A stretch of 64,000 nt of DNA from Sunxiuqinia sp965230765 (GCA_965230765.1 CBDDLR010000002.1:1-64000), one strand, 5' to 3'. Positions 55,619 to 64,000 are shown, counted from the stretch's first letter. Numbers and translations: made by a program. Notes: generated by a model from the sequence alone, not told the origin.

Positions 55619-57254
55619 AATTTTCATTCATTATTCCATACAGCAAGTCCTCAATCAAATCAATCGCTTTAGCCTGGCTACACGAAAAGTTATTGAGCAT
55701 GATGGTGAAAAGGATTTCCCGATCTGTAGAAGTTTTAAGCTGCCCGGCATAGCAACGAACCCGGGTCATGCTTCCGCTTTTGGCTTGCAGGCTTCCGTTG
55801 GGAAACTTTTTGCGTTCAAATACATACAATGTCCCATTCGGTACTTTGGGGATGCTGCCAAAGAACTGATCAGCAAATTCACTTTCATTTTTCATGTAGT
55901 CAAGAACTTGAACCATTTGTTGGGCTGTCATCGCATTAAAACGTGACAGGCCACTTCCATCCGCCATGAAAAAACCGTTCATGTCAATTCCTTTGTCAGC
56001 CCAAAACTGCTTAATAATTTTTATCCCTTCTTTTGTAGTCCCCAATCCATGCTTTTCGTACGATAGCTGTTTGGCCAGGTGTTCTGCAAACAGGTTTACG
56101 CTTTCGTGATTGGTGACTTTAACGATGTCGGTTAATGAGGGGGAAACCGTTTCGGCAATTGTTATCTGTGACGATTTACCGTTATCAATGTCATTCCCCT
56201 CAATGGTAATCCCTGCCTGAAAAAGTTTCTGTTGCAGTTGGTGCGAAAGGAGTGAGGCTGGATCAGGAATAGAAGCCTTCACTACAAAATCCGCTTTCCC
56301 TTTTGGTATTGTTCCCCTTATTGTCCGTTTTCCGTTCAATGGGCTTCCAAAAACATAAGCCCGGTCCCGGTTTATGTTTGATGATAGTAGTTGGTTATCA
56401 AATTCCAACCCAGGTACCTTTGGTTCAATCTGGGTGATTGTTACTGGCAGATTGGTTAATGCAGGCGATGACAAATGAATTCGGCACATATTATCATATA
56501 CCGACAGTGCCGAAGTTCCTGCACCATAATAATTCCCTAAATCTTCCCATATCCAGGTGTTCGGTATCATTTGTTCTTCATAAATAGTAGCTTCGGTCAG
56601 TATTCTTCCTGAAATGTGTTTGACGTTCCACGACAGCAATTGGGCAATCCATTTATCCAGAAAATGCGGGTTGAAATAATGCTCTTTAAAATACTCTGAG
56701 CCCAATGCCGGATCACCACCTCCACGAATGACAAGATCTCCCTGGATGGTATCCTGTATAAGTGCATTGCATAAAAGGCTGGTTTTAAAGTGATAATCAG
56801 TTCCCAGAATTTCCAATGCGGCTGCTGTAGTTGCCAGTTTCAAAATGGAACCTGGTACAAGACTAAGCTGCTGTTTTGATTGTGCAAGAACCTGCCCGGT
56901 ATTCGCATCCTGAAAATAAACGCCAACACTACTATGTTCCAGCTCTGGTTGATTTTGCCATTCCTCTAATTTCTCCTGAAAAGAATTAGGCTGTTGGGCA
57001 AAACAAAAAGTATTTATCAATAAGAACCAAGTAAATAGTACTACGAATGGTATAGTTAAATGGAGAGAATAGTTTTGTTTTAACCCCCTTCTGTTCGCCC
57101 GATGACGAACATCCCTGCCTACCGCAGGCAGGTTCCCCTGTAGGGGGAAGAAAGAGATGGGGGTCAGTTTGTGGGCAGGAAGTGAAAGTTTTGCAAACTG
57201 AGTAATTTTAAAAGCATTTATGTATGATCTATACGTATAAAAAACCCTAATCAT
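55617..57254 (-). CDS. dacB: PBP4-type D-alanyl-D-alanine carboxypeptidase/endopeptidase
   Basis: 545 residues from the ATG at 57254. Active-site motifs: S-x-x-K in VPGSILKLATT, S-x-N-type in SGLSRFNAMT and KSG in QAKSGSMTR. The catalytic part of about 450 residues follows a hydrophobic signal-like segment (FVVLFTWFLLINTFCFAQQ). Upstream of it about 70 residues derive from a palindromic repeat (57083-57164) read through in frame, giving an abnormal N-terminus. No ATG/GTG/TTG start is found between the repeat and the signal, so the true start is uncertain. It trims peptidoglycan cross-links in the periplasm. Confidence 0.82.
   Translation of the reverse strand: MIRVFYTYRSYINAFKITQFAKLSLPAHKLTPISFFPLQGNLPAVGRDVRHRANRRGLKQNYSLHLTIPFVVLFTWFLLINTFCFAQQPNSFQEKLEEWQNQPELEHSSVGVYFQDANTGQVLAQSKQQLSLVPGSILKLATTAAALEILGTDYHFKTSLLCNALIQDTIQGDLVIRGGGDPALGSEYFKEHYFNPHFLDKWIAQLLSWNVKHISGRILTEATIYEEQMIPNTWIWEDLGNYYGAGTSALSVYDNMCRIHLSSPALTNLPVTITQIEPKVPGLEFDNQLLSSNINRDRAYVFGSPLNGKRTIRGTIPKGKADFVVKASIPDPASLLSHQLQQKLFQAGITIEGNDIDNGKSSQITIAETVSPSLTDIVKVTNHESVNLFAEHLAKQLSYEKHGLGTTKEGIKIIKQFWADKGIDMNGFFMADGSGLSRFNAMTAQQMVQVLDYMKNESEFADQFFGSIPKVPNGTLYVFERKKFPNGSLQAKSGSMTRVRCYAGQLKTSTDREILFTIMLNNFSCSQAKAIDLIEDLLYGIMNEN
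57083..57164. repeat. Palindromic repeat element inside the 5' end of dacB
   Basis: Three adjacent hairpins, GTTCG/CGAAC (57093, 57106), CCTGCCT/AGGCAGG (57114, 57126) and TTCCCC/GGGGAA (57133, 57144), bracketed by outer repeats ACCCCC (57083-57088) and GGGGGT (57159-57164). The design is that of an intergenic REP/MITE-type unit. The dacB frame stays open across it. Confidence 0.7.
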
Positions 57255-57282
57255 TGGTGGTTCAATTATTTTTGTAATTTTG
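57253..57282 (+). promoter_or_regulatory. Candidate promoter for crcB
   Basis: ATTG (57253-57256), 18-base spacer, TAATTTTG (57275-57282); about 40 bases before the crcB ATG. It touches the proposed dacB start on the other strand. Confidence 0.55.
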
Positions 57283-57321
57283 ACCGTCAAGGTATCTATT
57301 TCAACCAAAAAATAAAAATTA

Positions 57322-57708
57322 ATGCTTAAAACGATCCTTATTGTTGGCACCGGGGGCTTTATTGGAAGCATTGCCCGTTACCTGACACAGCTTTTGGTTG
57401 AACGATACTTGCACAGTGCTTTCCCTTGGGGAACCTTTGCCGCAAACATGGCTGGCTGCTTCATTATCGGGTTGGTTTTTGCGCTGGCTGCAAAAGGAAA
57501 TTTACTTAGCCCCGAATGGCGGATTTTTTTAACGGTTGGTTTTTGTGGCGGGTTCACCACATTTTCATCATTTGCCTACAATAACCTGAATATGCTCTCC
57601 GAGAACAATTATTTTCAATTCTTCCTGAACATTGGGCTGAGCGTGTTCCTCGGAATTGCGGCTGTTTATGCAGGAATTCTTTTCATTCGTTTATTATTCG
57701 GACAATAA
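57322..57708 (+). CDS. crcB: Fluoride exporter CrcB/Fluc
   Basis: 128 residues, four membrane helices. Family motifs GGFIGSIARYL, WGTFAANMAGCFIIG and GFCGGFTTFSSFAYN are intact. Works as a dual-topology dimeric channel that lets fluoride leave the cell. The DUF190 gene follows after 77 bases. No fluoride riboswitch could be drawn in the short leader. Confidence 0.95.
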   Translation: MLKTILIVGTGGFIGSIARYLTQLLVERYLHSAFPWGTFAANMAGCFIIGLVFALAAKGNLLSPEWRIFLTVGFCGGFTTFSSFAYNNLNMLSENNYFQFFLNIGLSVFLGIAAVYAGILFIRLLFGQ

Positions 57709-57785
57709 TCTAACATTTTTCTTTTTTCGCTGTTTTCTTTCTGATGCAATTGGCTTAACTTGTTAATCAATTAAACTTTATTACG

Positions 57786-58151
57786 ATGAAAAAACAGGCA
57801 AGTGAATTGAAAATATATATTTCCGAGTCCGATAAAATAGGCTCAAAACCCCTTTATGAAGAGATCGTTAGAGAAGCCCGCGAGAAAGGATTGGCTGGTG
57901 CAACCGTTTATCGAGGCATCCTGTCTTTTGGGGCGAGCCATTCCATCCACACCATGAAAATATTTGCTTTGTCAGGGAACCTACCTGTTGTTATTGATAT
58001 TGTTGATGAAGACAAATTAATCCGTCAATTTGCAGGAACGGTACACAAACTCATCGAAAAATCAAAAAAAGGTGCACTGGTTACCATTAAGAAAGTGGAA
58101 GTGCTGGAATACAAACCCGGTGATAAATTTAATCAGTTTAAGGCTTTCTAG
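57786..58151 (+). CDS. DUF190 family protein, crcB partner
   Basis: 121 residues. KIYISESDKIGSKPLYEEIVREAREKGLAGATVYRGILSFG is the DUF190 signature, a ferredoxin-like fold. It often neighbours crcB, so a fluoride-related role is likely though its activity is unknown. Its stop codon lies inside a heptad repeat tract. Confidence 0.9.
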   Translation: MKKQASELKIYISESDKIGSKPLYEEIVREAREKGLAGATVYRGILSFGASHSIHTMKIFALSGNLPVVIDIVDEDKLIRQFAGTVHKLIEKSKKGALVTIKKVEVLEYKPGDKFNQFKAF

Positions 58152-58182
58152 ATACTGGATATTTGATGCTGGATTCTTGAGA
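58148..58182. repeat. Degenerate 7-bp tandem repeat tract, GAT core
   Basis: CTAGATA, CTGGATA, TTTGATG, CTGGATT, CTTGAGA in register; the first heptad includes the stop codon of the DUF190 gene. Confidence 0.65.
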
Positions 58183-58254
58183 GAAAATAGTCAATCTATT
58201 TTGGTATGACTCTTGTTTCCATACGAGGATTAATAGTGAACCCATAGAATAGTC

Positions 58255-58854
58255 ATGATGAAAGTTTTTTTTATTCTTTACTTATTTTTCTCTGCAAATA
58301 TTTTAATAGCACAGTCTTTTATTGCTATTCCTGATTTTGATGAATGGAAAGGACATAAATTTTCATTGGTTGATTATGCTACAACTGATGGAGACACACT
58401 TAGTGAATCATTTTATCAAAATAAGGTTTGTTTTCTAATTTTTTACAGACTTGGCTGTCCTCCGTGCATGAAAGAAATAAGTACTTTAAATAAGATAAAA
58501 AAGCATTATGAAGAAGAAAATGGTTTCGTAGTTGTTGGTTTATGTGAAGCTAATCTTGAGGAATATAAAAGGTTCATTAAATACCATACTCATAAATCTG
58601 AAGCAAGTTCAAGTTCGAATTTAATGTTGAACTATCATACGATTCCAATACCTGAGTATCCAATTGTTCTAGTGGGACGTAAAAACTTCTTTAATAAGTA
58701 TAAAGTAACCGGAGTACCTGTGAGTTTAATTATTGATAGGAATGGAGTTGTTGTAGAAGTATTTAAAGGGTTCTCACCATCAACAAAAGAGGATAAGGAA
58801 GTTTGGCTTCAAAATAATATTGAAACGATAGATGAGTTGTTAAAGAACAAGTGA
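58255..58854 (+). CDS. TlpA/AhpC-like thioredoxin-fold exported protein
   Basis: 199 residues with signal peptide (1-20, NILIAQ). The mature protein has FYRLGCPPCMKEI, a CPPC redox motif (Cys68, Cys71), and the cis-Pro loop VTGVPVSLIIDRNGVVVEVFKG. It should act as a periplasmic thiol-disulfide oxidoreductase. A/T-rich relative to neighbours and bracketed by heptad tracts. Start could be either of two adjacent ATGs. Confidence 0.85.
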   Translation: MMKVFFILYLFFSANILIAQSFIAIPDFDEWKGHKFSLVDYATTDGDTLSESFYQNKVCFLIFYRLGCPPCMKEISTLNKIKKHYEEENGFVVVGLCEANLEEYKRFIKYHTHKSEASSSSNLMLNYHTIPIPEYPIVLVGRKNFFNKYKVTGVPVSLIIDRNGVVVEVFKGFSPSTKEDKEVWLQNNIETIDELLKNK

Positions 58855-58870
58855 CAAAATAATTCCTATC

Positions 58871-58912
58871 ATCCAAAATCCAGCAACTAATATCCCGCAT
58901 CCAGAATCTAAT
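58871..58912. repeat. Degenerate 7-bp tandem repeat tract, ATC core
   Basis: Six heptads in register: ATCCAAA, ATCCAGC, AACTAAT, ATCCCGC, ATCCAGA, ATCTAAT. Roughly the reverse complement style of the tract at 58148-58182 on the other side of the gene. Confidence 0.7.
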
Positions 58913-59103
58913 TTAAGTTAGCCATCTGAGGTGAACCATTAAAGTATTTTGGATTGACATTTATAAATGAAAATACCCAAACAGAATAATATTTAATGGG
59001 GTGGTTATTGCTACTGTTAACCCAATATCAAATAATTACTATCAGCATAAAAAGCTCTGTATTGGTGAGCAAGAAATTACTAACTTTGGGCTGCTTTTTA
59101 AAA

Positions 59104-59128
59104 AAATCAGGCTTTAATATCCTGATTT
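59104..59128. promoter_or_regulatory. Hairpin in the eno leader
   Basis: AAATCAGG (59104-59111) pairs with CCTGATTT (59121-59128). On the minus strand it is followed by a T-run, so it could stop antisense transcription; on the plus strand it would be a leader hairpin. Confidence 0.45.
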
Positions 59129-59172
59129 ACTGAAAATAACAGAATTTATTTAATTTATAAAAATTACGCACA

Positions 59173-60471
59173 ATGTTAATTAGCGACGTAAAAGCAAGAG
59201 AAATTATCGATTCACGTGGTAACCCAACTGTAGAAGTTGACGTGGTACTTGAAAGTGGTGCATTTGGCCGTGCGGCTGTTCCATCAGGAGCATCAACTGG
59301 CGAAAACGAAGCACTTGAATTACGAGATGGCGACAAAGGCCGTTACTTAGGAAAAGGCTGTTTAAAAGCTGTTGCAAACGTAAACGACGTTATTGCAAAA
59401 GAAATTATTGGTATGGACGCTACTGATCAAGTAGCTGTTGATAGCAAATTACTGGAATTAGACGGTACAAAAACAAAATCTAACTTGGGTGCAAACGCTA
59501 TGTTGGGTGTTTCTTTGGCTGTTGCTAAAGCTGCTGCTGAGTACTCAGAGCTTCCATTGTACAAATACATTGGCGGAACTAACGCAAAAACCTTGCCTGT
59601 TCCTATGATGAACATCATTAACGGTGGTTCTCACTCAGATGCTACTATCGCTTTCCAGGAATTTATGATTCGCCCAATTGGTGCTCCTTCTTTCCGTGAA
59701 GGTTTGCGTATGGGTGCTGAAGTTTTCCACGCCTTGAAAAAAGTATTGAAAGCTAAAAACCTTTCTACTGCAGTTGGTGATGAAGGTGGTTTTGCTCCTA
59801 TGTTAGGTGGTACTGAAGAAGCTATCGAGTCAATTCTTACTGCTATTAAGAATGCTGGTTACAAGCCAGGTCGTGCAGAAGACGGCGGTGATATTTCTAT
59901 CGCTATGGACTGTGCTGCTTCAGAGTTCTATAAAGATGGTGTTTACGATTACAGCATTTTTGAACCAAACGGAGTAAAACGTTCTTCTGATGAGCAAGCT
60001 GCTTATTTGGCTGAATTGGTTGCTAAATTCCCTATCGATTCAATCGAAGATGGCATGGACGAAGGCGACTGGGACGGTTGGGTAAAATTGAACGCTGAGA
60101 TCGGTGACAAGTGCCAATTGGTTGGTGACGATTTATTTGTAACGAACGTTCAGTACCTTCAAAAAGGTATCGAGTTGGATGCTGCTAACTCAATCCTTAT
60201 TAAAGTAAACCAAATTGGTACATTGACCGAAACACTAGACGCTATTGAAATGGCTCACCGCGCTGGATATACTTCAGTAACTTCTCACCGTTCGGGTGAA
60301 ACTGAAGATTCAACCATCGCTGACATTGCTGTTGCAACTAACTCAGGTCAAATCAAAACGGGTTCACTAAGCCGTTCAGACCGTATGGCAAAATACAACC
60401 AATTACTTCGTATTGAAGAAGAACTTGGTTCTGCTGCTATTTACGGATACAAAAAAGTTTATAAGAAGTAA
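59173..60471 (+). CDS. eno: Enolase
   Basis: 432 residues. Catalytic and metal sites are in VGDEGGFAP, IEDGMDEGDWDGW, VGDDLFVTN and SHRSGETEDSTIADIAVATN. Interconverts 2-phosphoglycerate and phosphoenolpyruvate. Codon usage is biased to the GCT/GTT/GGT set seen in the ribosomal genes, fitting high expression. Own terminator follows. Confidence 0.98.
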   Translation: MLISDVKAREIIDSRGNPTVEVDVVLESGAFGRAAVPSGASTGENEALELRDGDKGRYLGKGCLKAVANVNDVIAKEIIGMDATDQVAVDSKLLELDGTKTKSNLGANAMLGVSLAVAKAAAEYSELPLYKYIGGTNAKTLPVPMMNIINGGSHSDATIAFQEFMIRPIGAPSFREGLRMGAEVFHALKKVLKAKNLSTAVGDEGGFAPMLGGTEEAIESILTAIKNAGYKPGRAEDGGDISIAMDCAASEFYKDGVYDYSIFEPNGVKRSSDEQAAYLAELVAKFPIDSIEDGMDEGDWDGWVKLNAEIGDKCQLVGDDLFVTNVQYLQKGIELDAANSILIKVNQIGTLTETLDAIEMAHRAGYTSVTSHRSGETEDSTIADIAVATNSGQIKTGSLSRSDRMAKYNQLLRIEEELGSAAIYGYKKVYKK

Positions 60472-60532
60472 TTCTTTTATGATACGCATTGGTTCGGTGA
60501 CTTCAAGTTATCCAATCAATAAATGAACTGGA

Positions 60533-60563
60533 AAGCTCTCACGATTTGTGAGGGCTTTTTTTT
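60533..60563 (+). terminator. Intrinsic terminator after eno
   Basis: AAGCTCTCAC (60533-60542) pairs with GTGAGGGCTT (60548-60557), followed by T8. Confidence 0.9.
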
Positions 60564-60577
60564 GTCTCTGCGCTTTA

Positions 60578-60608
60578 GTTGTTGACTTAAAGTCATCAGT
60601 TCAACAAC
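60578..60608. repeat. Nested inverted repeat before the YwqK-like gene
   Basis: GTTGTTGA (60578-60585) pairs with TCAACAAC (60601-60608), enclosing GACTT-A-AAGTC (60584-60594). Possible operator or leader hairpin for the lipoprotein gene about 95 bases downstream. Confidence 0.35.
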
Positions 60609-60701
60609 GTGAATTAAAAAATATGTATTTATTTTTCACCCTTTTACAGCTTTTAAATGTCTTTATTAAAAAGGAATTTAAACATTAAAAGAATTTAGAC
60701 G

Positions 60702-61460
60702 ATGATTAAAAAGGCTGAAGTCATAACCGGAATATTTCTGATCTCCATATTATTAAATTCATGTTTCCTGATAAAACCAAAGACTGAGGTAGCAGAAAAC
60801 GAGAATAGCGAAAATAAAAATGATTCTACCGAGATAATTAAAATGCCATTTAAGCATAAGCGCGATCTAATTGAATACGAAGTTTCGGTGCTTAAAGGAA
60901 CTGAAACCAGACATGGGGTTCAAAAGCGCTTTTATGAGCATGGTAGCGTGTATTCAAAGACTCCTTACGTGAAAGGTAAAAAACATGGTACTGCTTACAC
61001 GTATTACCAGGAGTATAAAGGGGAAGAACCAAAGGTGTGGAAAGAACAACAATATTCTCATGGTTTGCTTTCTGGAAAATGTTGTCGTTACCACCGAAAT
61101 GGCAAGCTTCAATCTGAATATGAATATAAAAACGGGTTGCCAGGAGTAGGCATTAAAATTTGGAAAGAATCAGGGGATGAAGTGAAACTTCCAAGATTAA
61201 TTGTTTCAAAAGAGGAATCCAATGGCTTGATTCGGATTAAAGCAAGAATTTCCAACAATACCAAAAAAGCAAAATATTTCACTACAAAGTTGATTGACAA
61301 CAAATATATTCCGAGAGACATGAAACCAGTAGATGTAGAAAGTGGAGTTGGAGAGATCGTTTTAACAAAAGGGACAAATAAGAAATATGTAACCATTGTT
61401 GCTGCCTTAAAAACCCCTTACCGGAATACATATTACTTAGCCAAAACAATTGCGTTATAA
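60702..61460 (+). CDS. MORN/YwqK-like lipoprotein
   Basis: 252 residues with lipobox ILLNSC (Cys21). The middle has MORN-variant repeats (GVQKRFYEHGSVYSKTPYVKGKKHGTAYTYY, LSGKCCRYHRNGKLQSEYEYKNG) like YwqK-type proteins; the C-terminal third is an unassigned beta-rich domain. Function unknown; likely outer-membrane or periplasmic. Confidence 0.75.
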   Translation: MIKKAEVITGIFLISILLNSCFLIKPKTEVAENENSENKNDSTEIIKMPFKHKRDLIEYEVSVLKGTETRHGVQKRFYEHGSVYSKTPYVKGKKHGTAYTYYQEYKGEEPKVWKEQQYSHGLLSGKCCRYHRNGKLQSEYEYKNGLPGVGIKIWKESGDEVKLPRLIVSKEESNGLIRIKARISNNTKKAKYFTTKLIDNKYIPRDMKPVDVESGVGEIVLTKGTNKKYVTIVAALKTPYRNTYYLAKTIAL

Positions 61461-61483
61461 TTGAAAATAGGTGTTGAAATGTA

Positions 61484-61511
61484 GCCATCCGTCACTAACG
61501 GATGGCTTTTC
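61484..61511. terminator. Bidirectional terminator between convergent genes
   Basis: GCCATCCGT (61484-61492) pairs with ACGGATGGC (61498-61506), followed by a T-rich run. It lies between the YwqK-like gene and the TonB receptor. Confidence 0.88.
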
Positions 61512-61515
61512 TTTT

Positions 61516-63798
61516 TTATAAAAGGTCAATTGCCAGCGTGAAGTAGAAGCTTCTGCCAGGAGAATAAATTGGTCGGGCATTGGCTCCTCTAACCGAGCGT
61601 GCAAGGTGTTCATAATAGGCTTCGTCAAACAAATTTTGTACGCCGGTTGAAAATGTACCCCATTTGTTAAACCTGTACGATACATCAATATCGACTACCT
61701 GGAAAGCAGGTGTTTTGGTCTCGCCAAATGAATTAGCAATCCTGTTTTGTTTAAATGAGTTCCTTAAGTTTAGTTCAGCATTTAATTTATTTTGAATGAA
61801 TGAACCCAAAAGGCTATATTTCAATTGCATAGGCGGAATTTCCGGCAATGCTTCATCATTGTCATTATCCTTGCCATATGTATAAGCCAATTCAAAAACC
61901 TGATTGATGTTGGTGAATAACTTTTGCCTCCAACTGGCTTCAAAACCAGCAATTAAAGCTTTATCCAGGTTAATGAATTGTCGCACACCGGGTGATGTTC
62001 CCATTCTTGGCTGAAGGTCTTCCCTGATTTCCGAAGAAATGTAGTTTCTCAAAAACGATGAAAACAGGTTGATATTTACATGGGTACTTTCTTTTTGGTA
62101 ATTGAATATGATGTCAACCTGGTTGTTGGTCTCCGGATCGAGATTCGGATCACCAATCAATTCGTAAGGGTCCAGTCCTATCGGGAAATAATTGATGAAC
62201 CGTTCTGCAATTCCAGGACTACGCTGGGCTGAACCAAACCATAAACCCAGAGAGCTGGAGTTTGAGATAGTTTTAGTTCCGCCAACACTAAACGAAGGAT
62301 TTAAATATTCGGAGCTTAAATCCTCGTACATGCTTTCGAACCCTGCTGCTGGTTTATCGGCCGTTGCATGGTTATAATCCAGGCGGCCGGAAAAGATGAT
62401 GTGGAAGCCAGGTTTTTGCAAATGATATTCGGCAAACAATCCTGTCCTTGAAATCTGGGCGTTCTGCCAAACGTTGTCAACCATAACTTTTCCTGCCATT
62501 GGACCCATCAGCATTGTTCTGGTACGTTCGCCTTTTGCATTTTCAATTCTAAGGTCAGAACCAACATATAACCAATCATCTTCAAAATTGAAATGCAGTT
62601 CTGTTCTACCTCCAATATTTTCAGTTTCAGCATCGGTCACGGCATCGGCCATCCTCGGGTTCATCATTTTGCCCAGATTATCCATCAAGTGGTTTACCTG
62701 GGTGGTATAAAACGATGTTTCCCATTTGGCTAATTTACGGTTGAAAAAGTCGGCAGAGTGATTGATGTTAATCAGCCAGGTGTCATCTTCCCGCAAGTCC
62801 ATTGGCAAAGCCGGAAAATCGACATCTTTAGCAAAGTTGTTGGCAGCCAGTAAGCTAATGGTTTGATTTTTGGTGAGCTTTAAACCAAGCTTGCCCCCAA
62901 AATTGTTGCGCGAAAAGTTAGCCGGGATTTTGAACCCTTCTCCATCTTCATAATCATTACCAGTAGAAACCGAGCCAAAAAGCTTCAGGTTGGCAAATGA
63001 GTTGGAGACAGATACCAAGCCTTCATTCCTGAAGAGTTCACCGTTCGTTTCATAACTGCTGCTTATTCTACCAGTGACCTCTGCCTCTTCTGAAAAATGG
63101 ACATCAGCACTTTTAAAGTTAATAGTTCCACCAAAAGCGTTTCCAAAACGCAAACTATGTGGCCCTTTTAGCACCTCGGCCTGAACAATCATGTTTACAG
63201 GAACCTGACTGGAGGCTGGATCCATGCGGTTTGGACAGGCAGCACTGGCACACTGGCTGCCGTCAATAACCAAATTTAACTGATCGTATTTGTAACCCCT
63301 CAAAACAGGGTCAAATCCATAAGCCCCACTTTTTCGAATGGCAGAAATTGAACTGAACTGTTCCAGTAAATGTCCCGCATCATGAGCTAACTTCTCTTGA
63401 ACTTGAAAAGTCAGTTGTTCTTTTTCCCCTGCATTTGGATGAATTTGCAGGTAATTGACTGGCATTAATAAATACGATTTTTGCTCAATTTCGAGCAATC
63501 CACTATTCAAGGCTTTTGCCAGTTCTTTTTCAGAAAATAGTTGATACCCGTATTGGATGTGTGATAGTTTTAGTGTTTGATTTTTTACCGGGTTGATCCG
63601 GATGAACCCATTTTCATCACAAACCCCTTTTTCTTCTCCGTACTGATAGTTAACATGACTAATGGGTGTTCCTGAATGTTTATCGGTAATCTTGATTTGT
63701 TTTTGTGCATATACTCCCATGTGTGTGATGAGTAAAGCACCAATAAGCAATATAAAATATTGCAATCTTCCCCCAAAGGAATAGCTTTTTGTTATCAT
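61516..63798 (-). CDS. TonB-dependent receptor, OprC/NosA copper-receptor type
   Basis: 760 residues. Signal peptide (1-31), carboxypeptidase-D-regulatory-like domain (about 33-110), plug (about 120-240) and 22-strand barrel ending SFYFTLAIDLL. The plug motif CASAACPNRMDP (Cys188, Met192 as CxxxM) and barrel motif VNHLMDN (His370, Met372 as HxM) match the copper-binding CxxxM-HxM pair of OprC-type receptors. Copper import is therefore the likely role. A partial gene of unknown family lies upstream on the same strand. Confidence 0.85.
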   Translation of the reverse strand: MITKSYSFGGRLQYFILLIGALLITHMGVYAQKQIKITDKHSGTPISHVNYQYGEEKGVCDENGFIRINPVKNQTLKLSHIQYGYQLFSEKELAKALNSGLLEIEQKSYLLMPVNYLQIHPNAGEKEQLTFQVQEKLAHDAGHLLEQFSSISAIRKSGAYGFDPVLRGYKYDQLNLVIDGSQCASAACPNRMDPASSQVPVNMIVQAEVLKGPHSLRFGNAFGGTINFKSADVHFSEEAEVTGRISSSYETNGELFRNEGLVSVSNSFANLKLFGSVSTGNDYEDGEGFKIPANFSRNNFGGKLGLKLTKNQTISLLAANNFAKDVDFPALPMDLREDDTWLININHSADFFNRKLAKWETSFYTTQVNHLMDNLGKMMNPRMADAVTDAETENIGGRTELHFNFEDDWLYVGSDLRIENAKGERTRTMLMGPMAGKVMVDNVWQNAQISRTGLFAEYHLQKPGFHIIFSGRLDYNHATADKPAAGFESMYEDLSSEYLNPSFSVGGTKTISNSSSLGLWFGSAQRSPGIAERFINYFPIGLDPYELIGDPNLDPETNNQVDIIFNYQKESTHVNINLFSSFLRNYISSEIREDLQPRMGTSPGVRQFINLDKALIAGFEASWRQKLFTNINQVFELAYTYGKDNDNDEALPEIPPMQLKYSLLGSFIQNKLNAELNLRNSFKQNRIANSFGETKTPAFQVVDIDVSYRFNKWGTFSTGVQNLFDEAYYEHLARSVRGANARPIYSPGRSFYFTLAIDLL

Positions 63799-63861
63799 AA
63801 TAACTTGCTTAATGTTATGATGTTTATAGCCTTTTCAGGCAAAAAATGAATTAAAAACTAG

Positions 63862-63999
63862 TTAAGCAAGTTTACATTTAGGAGGGTGAAAAATAGATTC
63901 TGCATGTAAGGTTCCCTGAATATTCTGATAAAAACAGATTTTAGGTTTTAGGGGTTTTTCTAAAGAAATAAATTCTTTAGCCTGATTAAAAATGTATTG
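63862..63999 (-). CDS. C-terminal fragment of an upstream gene, cut by the window end
   Basis: 45 codons are readable to a stop at 63862-63864, ending SIFHPPKCKLA. It lies upstream of and in the same orientation as the copper-type TonB receptor, 63 bases away, so probably the same operon. The C-terminal His/Cys suggest metal binding, but the family is not recognised. Confidence 0.5.
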   Translation of the reverse strand, partial: QYIFNQAKEFISLEKPLKPKICFYQNIQGTLHAESIFHPPKCKLA

Positions 64000-64000
64000 A

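Larger units (their letters stand above)
58855..59172. other. 318-base gap before eno
   Basis: Holds the heptad tract 58871-58912 and a hairpin AAATCAGG/CCTGATTT (59104-59128) 45 bases before the eno ATG. No gene seen. Confidence 0.5.

Noticed and set aside
57255..57321. Fluoride riboswitch before crcB
   Set aside because: The short A/T-rich leader lacks the conserved GG-GATGG-type core and pseudoknot elements; only a promoter is supported.

Overview
The window reads as a chromosomal segment of a Bacteroidota bacterium, most likely an environmental (probably marine or sediment) member of the Marinilabiliales/Prolixibacteraceae side of Bacteroidales. The phylum call rests on several things seen in the sequence: the 16S/23S sequence style, A-rich leaders instead of clear Shine-Dalgarno sites, TAnnTTTG-type -7 promoter boxes, an S46 dipeptidyl-peptidase, a type IX secretion (T9SS) sorting domain, and the fused rpsL-rpsG-fusA-rpsJ ribosomal supercluster. 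The family-level placement is inference only.

Layout. 1-4715: the 3' two thirds of a 16S gene, then tRNA-Ile(GAT), tRNA-Ala(TGC), 23S, 5S and a terminator. The 16S-23S spacer also holds a partial duplicate of the tRNA-Ile 3' half split by a perfect palindrome, plus odd 7-bp and 8-bp degenerate repeat tracts. 4786-9383: envelope and housekeeping genes (O-antigen ligase-like protein, glycosyltransferase, DUF2520 protein, KdsC-like phosphatase, Maf pyrophosphatase). 9473-13269: an orphan sugar-binding lipoprotein, an S46 peptidase with DPP11-type specificity residue, and an unknown protein.

13546-21802 is the most interesting region. A six-gene minus-strand operon encodes an octaheme c-type cytochrome (tetrathionate-reductase family), a membrane cytochrome b fused to a PAS domain, a rhodanese lipoprotein, a double-rhodanese lipoprotein, an OprO/P-like porin and a two-domain periplasmic rhodanese, and ends in a good terminator. 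A Crp/Fnr-family regulator is divergently transcribed, and the intergenic region carries an FNR-box-like inverted repeat. I read this as an extracytoplasmic sulfur-oxyanion/sulfane-sulfur respiratory module fed by the quinone pool; the substrate is not proven by sequence.

21865-35943: GT39 glycosyltransferase, universal stress protein, ADP-forming acyl-CoA synthetase, a MITE-like element, a divergent EF-G paralogue whose GTPase-activating His is Met, a lipoprotein/T9SS serine-protease pair, and a C39-peptidase ABC exporter with its HlyD adaptor. 36148-53319: the str-S10-spc-alpha ribosomal supercluster (rpsL to rplQ), complete except that no map lies between secY and infA; L17 has a long acidic tail. 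53395-64000: a single-domain response regulator, ettA, a PBP4-type dacB whose 5' end holds a palindromic repeat, crcB with a DUF190 partner (fluoride), a thioredoxin-like protein flanked by heptad repeat tracts, eno, a MORN/YwqK-like lipoprotein, an OprC/NosA-like copper TonB receptor and the tail of one more gene.
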